Positions 1 through 8,532 of a stretch of 64,000 nt of DNA are shown piece by piece (within the stretch, counting starts at the first letter, position 1; each line of letters begins with the position of its first letter). The notes below the pieces were generated by a model that ran no database searches, was not told the DNA's origin, and saw only the letters and a list, made by a program, of their open reading frames with translations. Source of the DNA: Zymomonas mobilis. Its GTDB lineage: Bacteria > Pseudomonadota > Alphaproteobacteria > Sphingomonadales > Sphingomonadaceae. A program made the translations under genes and the position numbers. The stretch lies in contig NZ_VFOF01000001.1 of assembly GCF_006715975.1 (NCBI RefSeq), positions 10,001 through 74,000 of the forward strand. Direction: 5' to 3'.

Positions 1-94
1 CTTCAAAAACGCAATCTGGCTGAACAGATTTTAACGCCTCGGTTATCTCTCCGTTAAAAACATGTGCGAAAAAGTTTTTCACAGGATTACCCAT
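1..94 (-). CDS. Hypothetical protein, N-terminal fragment (cut by window edge)
   Basis: Only the first 31 codons lie in the window. They begin at an ATG whose complement ends at position 94 and start MGNPVKNFFAHVF. An AAGGA ribosome binding site sits about six bases upstream, which supports a real start. The short, charged helix resembles the N-terminus of small NTF2/SnoaL-like fold proteins, but this is a guess from 31 residues. It is on the same strand as rnj and downstream of the rnj terminator, so it should have its own promoter in 95-222. Confidence 0.5.
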   Translation of the reverse strand, partial: MGNPVKNFFAHVFNGEITEALKSVQPDCVFE

Positions 95-222
95 CGTTTT
101 TCCTTTTTTATTGCGTGAAGATTTCTCGAGCTGTTTTGCTACGCGCGTTAATTTTGACTGAAACAACCGAGGCTACGGCCAATATATCCTGATGCAGGTT
201 CAAATTATAATTTTAGAACAAG

Positions 223-260
223 CAAAAAAAAATCCTGCCAGAAAAATATCCAGCAGGATC
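223..260 (-). terminator. Intrinsic terminator after rnj
   Basis: Arms ATCCTGC (232-238) and GCAGGAT (253-259) pair. On the minus strand the hairpin is followed by nine T residues. It lies 56 bases beyond the rnj stop codon and closes the birA-coaX-rnj block. Confidence 0.85.
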
Positions 261-315
261 TTATCATTAAGCAAGAAATAGGCGCTATCAGACTATAACG
301 CTATATTCCCTGATA

Positions 316-1956
316 TTAGACGTGAACGGCCACAACATCGACGATAGGTTTCTTCCCTGTCCAATGATGGGCACGCCGCCGGACAGCAAGCCGGACAGCT
401 TCCCGCATCCGTTCTTCGCTTTTATGGCCATCATTAACTGCTTTAATCGCAGCCCGAGAGGCATCTTCGATAAATTCGATACGATCGGCTTCGATCGGCA
501 CACCATGCAGGCTGATCGTCGGGTGGCCTTTAAGGTGATTATGCTTATCAACCGCCAAGCTGACCGAGATCAGGCCATTAATCGCCATTTTCCGGCGTTC
601 ACCGATCGTTGGGCCATTGGCTGATAAAATAACATCACCATCCAAGAGCAAGCGGCCTGTATTTTCATGGCTAACAAAGACAGGCCCTTTAGGTGCAAGA
701 CGAATAAGATCACCATTGCCCTGAACTAGACTACGGGGAATGCCCGTTGCCAAACCAAGGCGCGCTTGTTCTGCCATATGGCGCAATTCACCATGAACAG
801 GGATAAGCATTTCTGGTCGAATCCAGCGATACATTGCCTGCAAATCAGGCCGTCCTGGGTGACCCGAAACATGAATCATTGCCTGACGATCGGTTACCAT
901 GCGGATGCCTTTGGCGGCCAAAGCATTCTGAATACGTCCAACAGCGATCTCATTGCCGGGAATCTGACGAGATGAGAAAATAACACTGTCGCCCGCTGAT
1001 AATTTCAGATGATGGCTATCAAAGGCAATACGAGAAAGCGCTGCGCGGGATTCACCCTGCCCTCCGGTAGCCACGATCATTACCTTTTCAGGCGGTAGCC
1101 GCATCGCTTCGTCATAAGAAAGCGTTTTAGGGAAATCCATCAAATATCCCGTACTTTGGGCGATTTTGATAATCTTTTCGATAGATCTACCGGCGACAAC
1201 CAAATGCCGTCCAACATCTTGAGCAACCTGCCCCAATGTCTGGATGCGCGCGGCATTGGAAGCAAAGGTCGTTACAAGAACGCGACCAGGTGCCTTGCGG
1301 ATAACTTCATCCAGTCCTTTTCGAACATCGCCTTCGGAACCGGATGTTTTTTCATTAAAAGAATTAGTTGAATCGCACACCAAAGCCAGAACGCCGTTAT
1401 CACCGACTTTTCTGAGCATTTTCGCATTGGTCGTATTGCCAACCAACGGGTCATCATCCAGTTTCCAATCGCCCGTATGGAAAACATTTCCGTAAGGCGT
1501 TTCGATAAGAAGCGCATTTCCTTCAGGAATCGAATGGGCAAGTGGAATGTAATTAAAATGAAATGAACCTAAATTAAACTGGCCATTGTTATCGATAACA
1601 TGGAGCTTAACCTTATCGGCGATGCGTTCTTCTTGTAACTTGCTGCGGATAAGCCCCGCAGTGAAAGGGGTTGCATAAATAGGCACGCCCAAATCAGCAG
1701 CAAGATAAGGAATGGCACCAATATGATCTTCGTGACCATGGGTAATGACAATGCCAAGGAGGTCTTTTGCCCGATCTTCTATAAATTCAATATCCGGTAA
1801 AATAACTTCTACGCCCGGATAATTGGCATCACCAAAAGTGATACCAAGATCAACCATTACCCATTTGCCATCACAACCATAGAGGTTGGCATTCATTCCG
1901 ATTTCGCCTGACCCACCAAGGGCCAGAAAAAGTAGTTCTTTACCTGGTCTTTTCAC
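316..1956 (-). CDS. rnj: Ribonuclease J
   Basis: Metallo-beta-lactamase/beta-CASP ribonuclease, 546 aa, the usual length for the RNase J family, which has 5'-3' exonuclease and endonuclease activity in RNA processing and decay. The zinc motif HGHEDH is at residues 73-78. The beta-CASP region contains TTFASN and the later HVSGHPGR, with the motif C-like PVHGE downstream. The start codon is GTG. It is the last gene of a block with birA and coaX, an arrangement common in alphaproteobacteria, and is followed directly by an intrinsic terminator. The identification is firm; whether endo- or exonuclease activity dominates cannot be read from the sequence. Confidence 0.95.
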   Translation of the reverse strand: MKRPGKELLFLALGGSGEIGMNANLYGCDGKWVMVDLGITFGDANYPGVEVILPDIEFIEDRAKDLLGIVITHGHEDHIGAIPYLAADLGVPIYATPFTAGLIRSKLQEERIADKVKLHVIDNNGQFNLGSFHFNYIPLAHSIPEGNALLIETPYGNVFHTGDWKLDDDPLVGNTTNAKMLRKVGDNGVLALVCDSTNSFNEKTSGSEGDVRKGLDEVIRKAPGRVLVTTFASNAARIQTLGQVAQDVGRHLVVAGRSIEKIIKIAQSTGYLMDFPKTLSYDEAMRLPPEKVMIVATGGQGESRAALSRIAFDSHHLKLSAGDSVIFSSRQIPGNEIAVGRIQNALAAKGIRMVTDRQAMIHVSGHPGRPDLQAMYRWIRPEMLIPVHGELRHMAEQARLGLATGIPRSLVQGNGDLIRLAPKGPVFVSHENTGRLLLDGDVILSANGPTIGERRKMAINGLISVSLAVDKHNHLKGHPTISLHGVPIEADRIEFIEDASRAAIKAVNDGHKSEERMREAVRLAVRRRAHHWTGKKPIVDVVAVHV

Positions 1957-2002
1957 AGACTATCATTCGCTTTCATCTTAACAGAGTAGTAAAAATCCCC
2001 GA

Positions 2003-2830
2003 TTACAGGGGGCTAAAATCTGCAGCAAACCCACCGGAATGCGCAGTGAATTTCGTAGGAGCTCCGCGCTCGTAAAGCAGCGCCATGCCCCGAATAGTTA
2101 AATCAGGCTCGATCACGTCAAAAACAGAAGTGTGCACGGCAAAAAGAGAAGCCAAACCGCCGGTGGCTATAACCGTCACAGGATGGCCGATTTCCTGTTT
2201 CATTCTCTCTGTTAAGCCTTCTATCATAGCGATATATCCCCAATAGATACCGCTATGCATGCTTTCTTCTGTACTACGCCCGATGACTTTCCCTGTTTTC
2301 GGAATCTCGATTGCAATCCGTGGCAAGCGCGCTGCCGTTGCAACCAAAGCATCCAGTGACAGGTTAATACCCGGGGCAATGATCCCTCCTCGATATGCCC
2401 CTTTTTCATCTATCCAGTCAAAAGTCGTCGCCGTTCCGAAATCAATCGCTATCTTGTGGCCGGAATGAAGATGATGAGCCCCGATAGCATTCACCAATCG
2501 ATCTGCGCCGACGGTTTCAGGGCTAACTACATCAATATCCATGCCCCATTCCAGAGGGGGTGTTCCAGCGATTAAAGCTTTTACGCCAAAATATTTCGCC
2601 GATAGCACCTCAAGATTATGTAGCGTACGCGGAACAACTGTACAAATAACGACGCTATCAATTTCTTCGCGTGTAAATCCCCCGATAGCCATTAACTGCA
2701 CCAGCCAAACAGCATATTCGTCTGCTGTTCGCCGACCTTCTGTTGCAATCCGCCATCGCGCTCGAATTTCCCGCCCATCGACCAACGCAAAAACTATATT
2801 TGTATTGCCGGCATCAATAGCGAGCAGCAT
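2003..2830 (-). CDS. coaX: Type III pantothenate kinase
   Basis: 275 aa ASKHA-fold kinase catalysing the first step of coenzyme A synthesis, phosphorylating pantothenate with ATP. The N-terminal phosphate-1 motif DAGNTN is at residues 6-11. [11 protein letters not shown] and the DFGTATTFD motif follow at the expected spacing. Type III enzymes are not feedback-inhibited by CoA and need a monovalent cation (family knowledge). It lies 46 bases upstream of rnj and 28 bases after birA on the same strand, consistent with co-transcription. No PanK of another type is visible in the window. Confidence 0.95.
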   Translation of the reverse strand: MLLAIDAGNTNIVFALVDGREIRARWRIATEGRRTADEYAVWLVQLMAIGGFTREEIDSVVICTVVPRTLHNLEVLSAKYFGVKALIAGTPPLEWGMDIDVVSPETVGADRLVNAIGAHHLHSGHKIAIDFGTATTFDWIDEKGAYRGGIIAPGINLSLDALVATAARLPRIAIEIPKTGKVIGRSTEESMHSGIYWGYIAMIEGLTERMKQEIGHPVTVIATGGLASLFAVHTSVFDVIEPDLTIRGMALLYERGAPTKFTAHSGGFAADFSPL

Positions 2831-2858
2831 GTATTAATTCCTGAACAAAGAAAACATT

Positions 2859-3617
2859 TTATGACCTTGCTAACAAAACATCACCGCTATGAAACAGACA
2901 TATTTGATTAGTATGCAAACGTAACTTTAGAGCCCCGCTAGAATCAAGGCCTGCAAAATATCCGCAAACCAATTCGCCATTTTCCTTATGGATAGTAAGC
3001 GGAGTATGAATATTATGTGCTTTTTTCAACCAGTTATCGTGAATAATTTCAATACCTTGTTTACGCCAGATATCTAACCAATCTGAAAAAGAAGCGGCTA
3101 ATGCTTCGGAAAAAGCCGTTTTTTCTGGTGCTTTATCCGTAAAATCAGCGAGAGCTGCCGTTGGGCGATCTAATTTTGCAGCCTGTTTAAGATTAACACC
3201 GAAGCCAAAGATCATAGCATCTTCATGACCTTCAAGCAAAATACCCGCGCATTTCGCCCCTTTCAGCATAAGATCGTTAGGCCATTTTAACGAAAGCAGC
3301 TCTGGTTTCACGAAAAGGCTAGCCGCCTGATACAAGGCCAGCGCCGCCACAAAAGCAAGGCCTGACAGGTTGGAATCTGTTTTTTTTAGACGAACCAATG
3401 TGCTGATTGCGAGATTACCTTCTGGCAACTGCCATTGCCGCCCTTGCCGTCCACGTCCTTTTGTCTGTGTATCCGCTTTTAACCAGAAGCCTTCGGGAAG
3501 ACCTTGATCTGCGAGAAGACGCATGTCGTTATTCGTGGATTCTGTTTCTTTTACTGTCCTGATACGGCTATTTTCAGCCCATAAAGCAGTGATGTCGTTT
3601 TTTTCTGCAAAGGCCAT
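2859..3617 (-). CDS. birA: Biotin--[acetyl-CoA-carboxylase] ligase, catalytic domain only
   Basis: 252 aa biotin protein ligase that makes biotinyl-5'-AMP and transfers biotin to the biotin carboxyl carrier protein. The adenylate-binding loop GRGRQGR is at residues 54-60 and LKWPND follows near residue 105. The N-terminal winged-helix DNA-binding domain of E. coli BirA is absent: only about 18 residues precede the catalytic fold. This is a group I, ligase-only enzyme and is not expected to repress bio genes. The biotin cluster lies about 45 kb away at 48.2-52.9 kb. Confidence 0.93.
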   Translation of the reverse strand: MAFAEKNDITALWAENSRIRTVKETESTNNDMRLLADQGLPEGFWLKADTQTKGRGRQGRQWQLPEGNLAISTLVRLKKTDSNLSGLAFVAALALYQAASLFVKPELLSLKWPNDLMLKGAKCAGILLEGHEDAMIFGFGVNLKQAAKLDRPTAALADFTDKAPEKTAFSEALAASFSDWLDIWRKQGIEIIHDNWLKKAHNIHTPLTIHKENGELVCGYFAGLDSSGALKLRLHTNQICLFHSGDVLLARS

Positions 3618-3662
3618 TTTGTCAGCCTTTATTTTGAAATAAAATTAGAAAGATTGTCTCTA

Positions 3663-4403
3663 TCATCCAAACACTGGCCGTAATTGGAAACCGGGTTTAA
3701 TTTTTATCTTCATCTCGGCAGGTAATGCCGAAGAATCCACGGCACAATCCTGAAACTTGAAGTCAGAATTATAACATATTCTTATTCCGGTGAGCCAGTT
3801 TTTGCGATTAACGGCTATTTTTATAGCATTCGCATTTAAATGATGGTTCGCTTCAAGAAAGGCGTCCTTGACCCGAGCAATAGTTAAATCGGGATCACTG
3901 GACAATTTATTCATATCAGGCAGGTGTATTTTCCGAAAAAGTGTCGTTGTTCGCGAAAAATACTCTTCCGGTTTAGGGGCAACACAGACACCATATTTTG
4001 CCCATTGCTGCTGTAACAATTGAGCTGATGGCGTAATATCAGCCATTTTATCAACCATTGCCGGTGATAAAGGCGTTGCGTCCTTGCAAGATTGCAGCCG
4101 TTTTTGCTGGGCATCTTCTGGCCATAAACCTTCGGAAATAAAACCAAAGAAGCGGCCACTGCCACATTGATAGGCATCGGCGGCCTTGGTCGTTTTTCCG
4201 CGGCAATATTCGGGTGACCATTGAAGCGCCAAGACATAGCCAGAAATCGAAATAGTATGATTATTAGATTGTTCGGTAGAGCTGTCAGAATGAGCAGGCA
4301 AGGCGCTTTTTTGTGGAGCGCCCCAAACACTGCCGCTGACACAGATGCCTAATAAACAGCCTGTTAAAGCTATTTTTTTGATAAGCCTGTAGGTATTTTT
4401 CAC
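3663..4403 (-). CDS. Secreted T2 RNase-like protein lacking catalytic residues
   Basis: 246 aa with an N-terminal signal peptide (hydrophobic core about residues 8-27, likely cut near GSVWGA). The fold signature of ribonuclease T2 is clear: LALQWSPEYC at 59-67, GLWPE at 92-96 and WAKYG at 134-138, with the family cysteines. The active-site residues are gone. The His of HGLWP is Glu91. In the HEWxKHG motif both His and the Glu are replaced (Gln132, Gln133, Tyr137). It is therefore probably not an RNase; a binding or inhibitor role is possible but unsupported. It lies between nadC and birA on the same strand. Confidence 0.75.
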   Translation of the reverse strand: MKNTYRLIKKIALTGCLLGICVSGSVWGAPQKSALPAHSDSSTEQSNNHTISISGYVLALQWSPEYCRGKTTKAADAYQCGSGRFFGFISEGLWPEDAQQKRLQSCKDATPLSPAMVDKMADITPSAQLLQQQWAKYGVCVAPKPEEYFSRTTTLFRKIHLPDMNKLSSDPDLTIARVKDAFLEANHHLNANAIKIAVNRKNWLTGIRICYNSDFKFQDCAVDSSALPAEMKIKIKPGFQLRPVFG

Positions 4404-4506
4404 TGATTTTTCCTGTAATAGCCGGTCATTGAAACCGGCTATAAAAACTGAAAACCAAAGTGACTAGATACCCAATCATTGGCTGGTGACAATAAAAAAT
4501 GAGTTA

Positions 4507-5490
4507 TTAAACGGACGGCAATAAGGAAAAATCCAGTCCGATATCAACGGCCGGTGCAGATTGGGTCAATCGACCTACAGAAATATAGGTCACGCCGCTT
4601 TCTGCTCTCGCTCGGATATTATCAAGCTGCACACCACCAGATGCCTCGGTCGGCACTTTACCCTTTACTATAGACACCGCTTTTTTGAGGGTGTCCGGCG
4701 TCATATTGTCCAACAACAAATGTGTTGCACCTTCATCCAAAGCGGGCTTGATCTGATCAAGATTGTCGATTTCGACAATAATATAAGGAATATGTGCTTC
4801 GGTGGCTCTTCTAACCGCCAGTCCGACACTACCAGCAACGGCAATATGATTATCTTTAATCATGGCGCCATCATCAAGCCCCATGCGGTGATTTTGCGCG
4901 CCACCCATACGGGTCGCGTATTTTTCAAGCAACCTTAAACCCGGAATGGTTTTGCGCGTATCAAGCAAAATAGTGCCGGTGCCCTCAATTGCATCGACAT
5001 ATTGGCGGGTCATAGTCGCTATGCCAGAAAGATGCTGGCAAAGATTGAGCGCAGAGCGTTCGCATTCTAATAACGCACGCGCTTTGCCTTTGATTTTTAG
5101 AAGAATTTGCCCTGCAGGTAAGAAGTCGCCTTCTTTTGCCAAAATTTCAATTTCAGCTTGTGGATCAAGGGCTTTAAAAAATGCCGCAGCCAAAGGTAAT
5201 CCGACGACAACGATAGGTTCACGTGTCGCCATGACACCCGAAAAAACAGATTCTTCAGGAATAACGGCATTAGCTGTTATATCGCCTGCCTGTCCGAGGT
5301 CTTCCGCCAAGGTAGAACGGATAAAGGCTTCCGCATCAAAACCCTCAATATCGAGCACCATTCCTGTCGGAAGGTTGATATTTTTTGCCCATGAAGGTGC
5401 TTCGGCATGTTTGTCATTCTGCCAAGGCGTAGAATGATGAAAAGCCGAACGCGGCGGATGGCCAGTGGTAAGCCCCGAATTATCCTGCAT
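4507..5490 (-). CDS. nadC: Nicotinate-nucleotide pyrophosphorylase (carboxylating)
   Basis: Quinolinate phosphoribosyltransferase of de novo NAD synthesis, converting quinolinate and PRPP to nicotinate mononucleotide. Hallmarks are EDLGQAGDIT, the ECERSALNL helix, DTRKTIPGLR, GGAQNHRMGL, KDNHI and the C-terminal ASGGV and SVGRLT phosphate loops. The 327 aa frame has about 43 extra N-terminal residues compared with typical NadC. Met44 (MVLDIEGFD) is an in-frame alternative start that gives the usual length. It follows nadA by 23 bases, forming a nadA-nadC pair. nadB is not in the window. Confidence 0.95.
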   Translation of the reverse strand: MQDNSGLTTGHPPRSAFHHSTPWQNDKHAEAPSWAKNINLPTGMVLDIEGFDAEAFIRSTLAEDLGQAGDITANAVIPEESVFSGVMATREPIVVVGLPLAAAFFKALDPQAEIEILAKEGDFLPAGQILLKIKGKARALLECERSALNLCQHLSGIATMTRQYVDAIEGTGTILLDTRKTIPGLRLLEKYATRMGGAQNHRMGLDDGAMIKDNHIAVAGSVGLAVRRATEAHIPYIIVEIDNLDQIKPALDEGATHLLLDNMTPDTLKKAVSIVKGKVPTEASGGVQLDNIRARAESGVTYISVGRLTQSAPAVDIGLDFSLLPSV

Positions 5491-5513
5491 TAATTAAAGC
5501 CCTTCACATCCGA

Positions 5514-6512
5514 TTATTTGGCAGTAGCTATAGCGCCAAGATCGCCAGTGCCTACCGTTGAAGAGGCCATTTCAAGCATTTTATCCAATGGCTTTTTAGC
5601 CGCCAGCCGCGTTTTTTCGTCGAGGGTGACTTCTGGTGCCATATTTTTCAATGCCAGATAGAGCTTTTCCATCGTATTAAGCGCCATATAGGGGCACATA
5701 TTGCAATTACAGTTGCCGTCCATACCGGGCGCACCGATAAATTTCTTATTCGGAGCCGCCTTTTCCATCTGGTGGATAATATGGGGTTCCGTTGCAACGA
5801 TAATGGTATCGGACTTTGAACTTAACGCAAATTCCAAAATAGCGCGGGTCGAACCGACTACATCGGCATGATCCAAAATAGCCGCCGGACATTCTGGATG
5901 AGCGGCAATCGGGGCATCAGGATAATGCTGCTTTAATTTCAGTAATTCGGTTTCTGAAAAATTTTCGTGAACGATACAAGAACCCGGCCAAAGTAGCATA
6001 TCGCGCCCTGTTTTCCGGTTCAGCCATGCGCCCAGATTACGATCAGGCGCAAAAATAATCGGCTGATCTTCAGGTATTTGGGATAAAATCTTTTCAGCCG
6101 AAGAGGATGTCACGATGACATCAGATAAGGCTTTTACCTCGGCAGAGCAGTTAATATAGGTCAAAGCGATATGATCAGGATGCGCTTTTCGGAAGGCGGC
6201 CAGTTCTTCTGGCGGGCAACTGTCTTCAAGCGAGCATCCGGCTTCCATATCGGGAACCAGAACTGTTTTTTCCGGTGACAGGATTTTTGCGACCTCAGCC
6301 ATAAAGCGGACACCGCAAAAAACGATAACATCAGCATCGGTTGCGGCGGCTTTGCGGGAAAGATCGAGACTGTCACCGATGAAATCGGCAATATCCTGAA
6401 TTTCAGGCGTTTGGTAGTAATGCGCCAAGATAACAGCATTGCGCTCTTTTTTCAGACGCTTGATTTCTTGTACCCAATCGGTCTGAACCAAATTATTTAA
6501 CGGCGCATTCAT
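5514..6512 (-). CDS. nadA: Quinolinate synthase A
   Basis: 332 aa iron-sulfur enzyme that condenses iminoaspartate with dihydroxyacetone phosphate to quinolinate. It has the [10 protein letters not shown] substrate-site segment and three cysteine regions suited to the [4Fe-4S] cluster: [19 protein letters not shown] and [11 protein letters not shown]. The last has several close Cys, as is usual in NadA. The downstream neighbour nadC uses its product. Upstream lie a DUF4230 gene and the monothiol glutaredoxin/BolA pair, whose families act in iron-sulfur cluster trafficking. A functional link to this Fe-S enzyme is inference. Confidence 0.96.
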   Translation of the reverse strand: MNAPLNNLVQTDWVQEIKRLKKERNAVILAHYYQTPEIQDIADFIGDSLDLSRKAAATDADVIVFCGVRFMAEVAKILSPEKTVLVPDMEAGCSLEDSCPPEELAAFRKAHPDHIALTYINCSAEVKALSDVIVTSSSAEKILSQIPEDQPIIFAPDRNLGAWLNRKTGRDMLLWPGSCIVHENFSETELLKLKQHYPDAPIAAHPECPAAILDHADVVGSTRAILEFALSSKSDTIIVATEPHIIHQMEKAAPNKKFIGAPGMDGNCNCNMCPYMALNTMEKLYLALKNMAPEVTLDEKTRLAAKKPLDKMLEMASSTVGTGDLGAIATAK

Positions 6513-6526
6513 TCCCGATATACTCC

Positions 6527-7153
6527 TTAACTCCTAAAGCGGACTTCAACATTTGCGGTAAGGCCGGCAGATTTAAGAGGCATCAAAAACGCCCGTTCTA
6601 CCGCCCGACATGCCGCTTCATTTGCCAGCTTCATTGACAGATTATTCCGAGCCTGTCGTGATAAATCTTCTATAGCAGCTTTTCGGTTGGCTGAATCAAG
6701 TTGTTGTTCAGCATCCGTCAACGCCATAAGCATGCCGCCGGAATCATATTCCCGGAGAGAGGCCATATCAACTTCCGGTTGGCTTATTTCTATAGGAGGG
6801 AGAGATACGGTCAAAAGATGACGGTCGTTATCCCATTTCAAATCATGCGGTGAAAGCGCAGCCAAATTGACTTCGTACCGCACATTCCCCGGCATAATTA
6901 GGGTTTTTCTGGCAGAGAAACCAAAATGCTGTTCGCTTGACGTCGAGACCGCGACATAACGCGCCATAAAAACCGTCAGCCGGTTTTCTTCCCGAATGGA
7001 TTGCAAACTGCTGCTCGTCACAGTTTCCAGCGAAGGACGGGAATAGAAATCAAGAAAATTTCTGGTTCCCAACCTAATCGCAAAAAGGATAATCAACAGA
7101 AAAAGTAGTATGGTTGCAAAAAACCAAAGCCACTTTTTCGATGTCGTTGTCAT
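6527..7153 (-). CDS. DUF4230 membrane-anchored protein
   Basis: 208 aa with one N-terminal transmembrane helix (about residues 8-27), then a soluble domain that looks like DUF4230: a repeated pattern around [13 protein letters not shown], a [12 protein letters not shown]-type strand and [11 protein letters not shown]. The orientation is probably N-in with the domain in the periplasm. No enzymatic motif is visible and the family function is unknown to me. It ends 14 bases before nadA and starts 36 bases after the glutaredoxin gene, so it is probably co-transcribed with both. Confidence 0.75.
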   Translation of the reverse strand: MTTTSKKWLWFFATILLFLLIILFAIRLGTRNFLDFYSRPSLETVTSSSLQSIREENRLTVFMARYVAVSTSSEQHFGFSARKTLIMPGNVRYEVNLAALSPHDLKWDNDRHLLTVSLPPIEISQPEVDMASLREYDSGGMLMALTDAEQQLDSANRKAAIEDLSRQARNNLSMKLANEAACRAVERAFLMPLKSAGLTANVEVRFRS

Positions 7154-7189
7154 AGAAATTATATTATCCCCAATTTGTCATTGCCCGTC

Positions 7190-7519
7190 TTATTTTCGGG
7201 CAATATTTTCTTTTTGAGCCAATTCAGCCAGCTCACCATTTTCGAACATTTCCGTAATGATATCGCAGCCGCCGACCAGTTCGCCTTTAATGTAAAGCTG
7301 CGGGAAGGTTGGCCAATCGGAATAAACCTTGATCCCCTGTCTGATTTCTGGATCTTGTAAAACATCGACAGAGTCATATTCGATGCCAATATTGTTCAAA
7401 ATGGCGACGACCTGATTAGAAAATCCGCATTGCGGAAAAAGAGGCGTGCCTTTCATAAATAACACTACCGGACTTTTTTCCAGAATTTCCTTGATCCGGT
7501 CGTTGATCGTATCAGCCAT
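7190..7519 (-). CDS. grxD: Monothiol glutaredoxin, Grx4 family
   Basis: 109 aa from the preferred ATG at 7519, which has an AGGGA ribosome site nine bases upstream; an ATG three codons earlier is the alternative. It carries the monothiol CGFS active site in FPQCGFSNQ, preceded by FMKGTP, and the WPTFPQLY and GGCDI glutathione-binding segments. Members bind a [2Fe-2S] cluster with glutathione and deliver it to targets, often as a heterodimer with BolA. The BolA gene is directly upstream on the same strand, 54 bases away. Confidence 0.94.
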   Translation of the reverse strand: MADTINDRIKEILEKSPVVLFMKGTPLFPQCGFSNQVVAILNNIGIEYDSVDVLQDPEIRQGIKVYSDWPTFPQLYIKGELVGGCDIITEMFENGELAELAQKENIARK

Positions 7520-7573
7520 AAACAACATTCCCTTTAATAAATTTCAAAAATAAAATGCGCTTTTTCAAGCAGG

Positions 7574-7807
7574 TTATTCCGCAATCCGGGTCGTCAGCTT
7601 TAACGCGTGAAGCTCTTCCCCCATACGTCCGCCAAAGGCATCATAGACAAGGCGATGCTGTGCCAAACGGGATAAGCCTTTAAAAGAAGCCGCCGTCACA
7701 ACCGCGCTATAATGCTCCCCATCGCCCCCCATATCGGTGACTTCTATTTTCGCATCAGGGACAGCCGTAATAATAAACTGTTCAATCTCTTCGATGGTCA
7801 TGGCCAT
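7574..7807 (-). CDS. BolA family protein
   Basis: 77 aa, a minimal BolA fold. The conserved segment GDGEHYSAVVTAASFKG contains the His proposed to ligand the shared Fe-S cluster, and LSRLAQHRLVYDAF carries the signature helix. The length and gene order (BolA next to CGFS glutaredoxin) match BolA partners of Grx4. The start at 7807 lies three bases after the stop of the upstream DUF1476 gene; Met3 is an alternative. Probably co-transcribed with the glutaredoxin. Confidence 0.9.
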   Translation of the reverse strand: MAMTIEEIEQFIITAVPDAKIEVTDMGGDGEHYSAVVTAASFKGLSRLAQHRLVYDAFGGRMGEELHALKLTTRIAE

Positions 7808-7810
7808 ACG

Positions 7811-8179
7811 CTACACAACTCCCAATAATTGGCGCTTGGCTTCAATCGATTTACGATCAAGCATAGCTCGAATCTGGCTTTCTTCTATTTCAACATGCGC
7901 TGACAGAATGTCCCCCAACAAACGGGACACAATGCTTTCTTCGTCCATTTCTTCAAAGCCAGCCCCAACAAATCCTTTGGTATAAGGATCGGCCTCTTCA
8001 GGGGTCAGATGCATCATCTCGGCTGCCCATGTGGCTAACAGGCGGTTACGTCTTGCTAGGAAACGTAACAACATCGCCTGATCCCGAGAAAAGAGCTCGT
8101 CTGCTGTTTTTTGATGGAAAGAAGCTTCATGCGAATCAGAAACATCAGAACTTCTATGACCGGAAGCGTGGATGCCCAT
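7811..8179 (-). CDS. DUF1476 protein, likely F1-ATPase inhibitor zeta subunit
   Basis: 122 aa from the ATG at 8179, chosen because AGGAG lies seven bases upstream; the frame stays open further upstream without such a site. The conserved core is ARRNRLLATWAAEMM followed by a GFVGAGFEE segment and a C-terminal helical region with EESQIRAMLD. This matches DUF1476, the zeta subunit shown in Paracoccus to inhibit ATP hydrolysis by the F1Fo-ATP synthase. The N-terminus, which holds the inhibitory region in Paracoccus, is longer and divergent here, so inhibitory activity is inferred. It heads the block with BolA and the glutaredoxin. Confidence 0.75.
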   Translation of the reverse strand: MGIHASGHRSSDVSDSHEASFHQKTADELFSRDQAMLLRFLARRNRLLATWAAEMMHLTPEEADPYTKGFVGAGFEEMDEESIVSRLLGDILSAHVEIEESQIRAMLDRKSIEAKRQLLGVV

Positions 8180-8532
8180 ATAATCTCCTGCTCTTTTACA
8201 AGAATGTAGGAAGCCCGATAAAGCCACACAACAGGCTATTGATAGAAGCCAGACAGAATGGGTAAAATAATCATATAAAAATCGATTTTCTCATGGAAAA
8301 TATGAATATTTCTGATTGATTATAAATAAAAAACGGCAAATCCTGTTGAAAAAGCAGGCTTTTACGGTTTATCTTGTCTTCAGAATTCGGCTAATTTAAT
8401 CCGTTTCCATGACATAAGGGTTAAAAACCCTTTCTGTATAAGGCTATTTCCGGCTAAAATATCACAGTGATATTGCCGTTAATATAATTATACAAAACTA
8501 CTCGTGACAAAAAAAACAGAAACAGGCACATT
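8180..8532. other. Intergenic region between divergent zeta-like gene and popZ
   Basis: This AT-rich stretch of about 350 bases holds no convincing gene. It contains a short hairpin (AAGGGTT-AAA-AACCCTT near 8415-8431), a 17-bp perfect palindrome at 8458-8474 and a TATAAT at 8483-8488 suited to popZ. The minus-strand promoter for the zeta-bolA-grxD block should also lie here, but I could not assign it. Confidence 0.5.
8458..8488 (+). promoter_or_regulatory. Putative popZ promoter with 17-bp palindromic operator
   Basis: AATATCAC-A-GTGATATT (8458-8474) is a perfect palindrome. A perfect -10 hexamer TATAAT (8483-8488) begins eight bases later, so the palindrome covers the -35 position (8460-8465, which matches the consensus poorly). 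Such a layout fits regulation by a dimeric DNA-binding protein. The GTG/ATG start of popZ is 45-51 bases after the -10. Confidence 0.5.
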
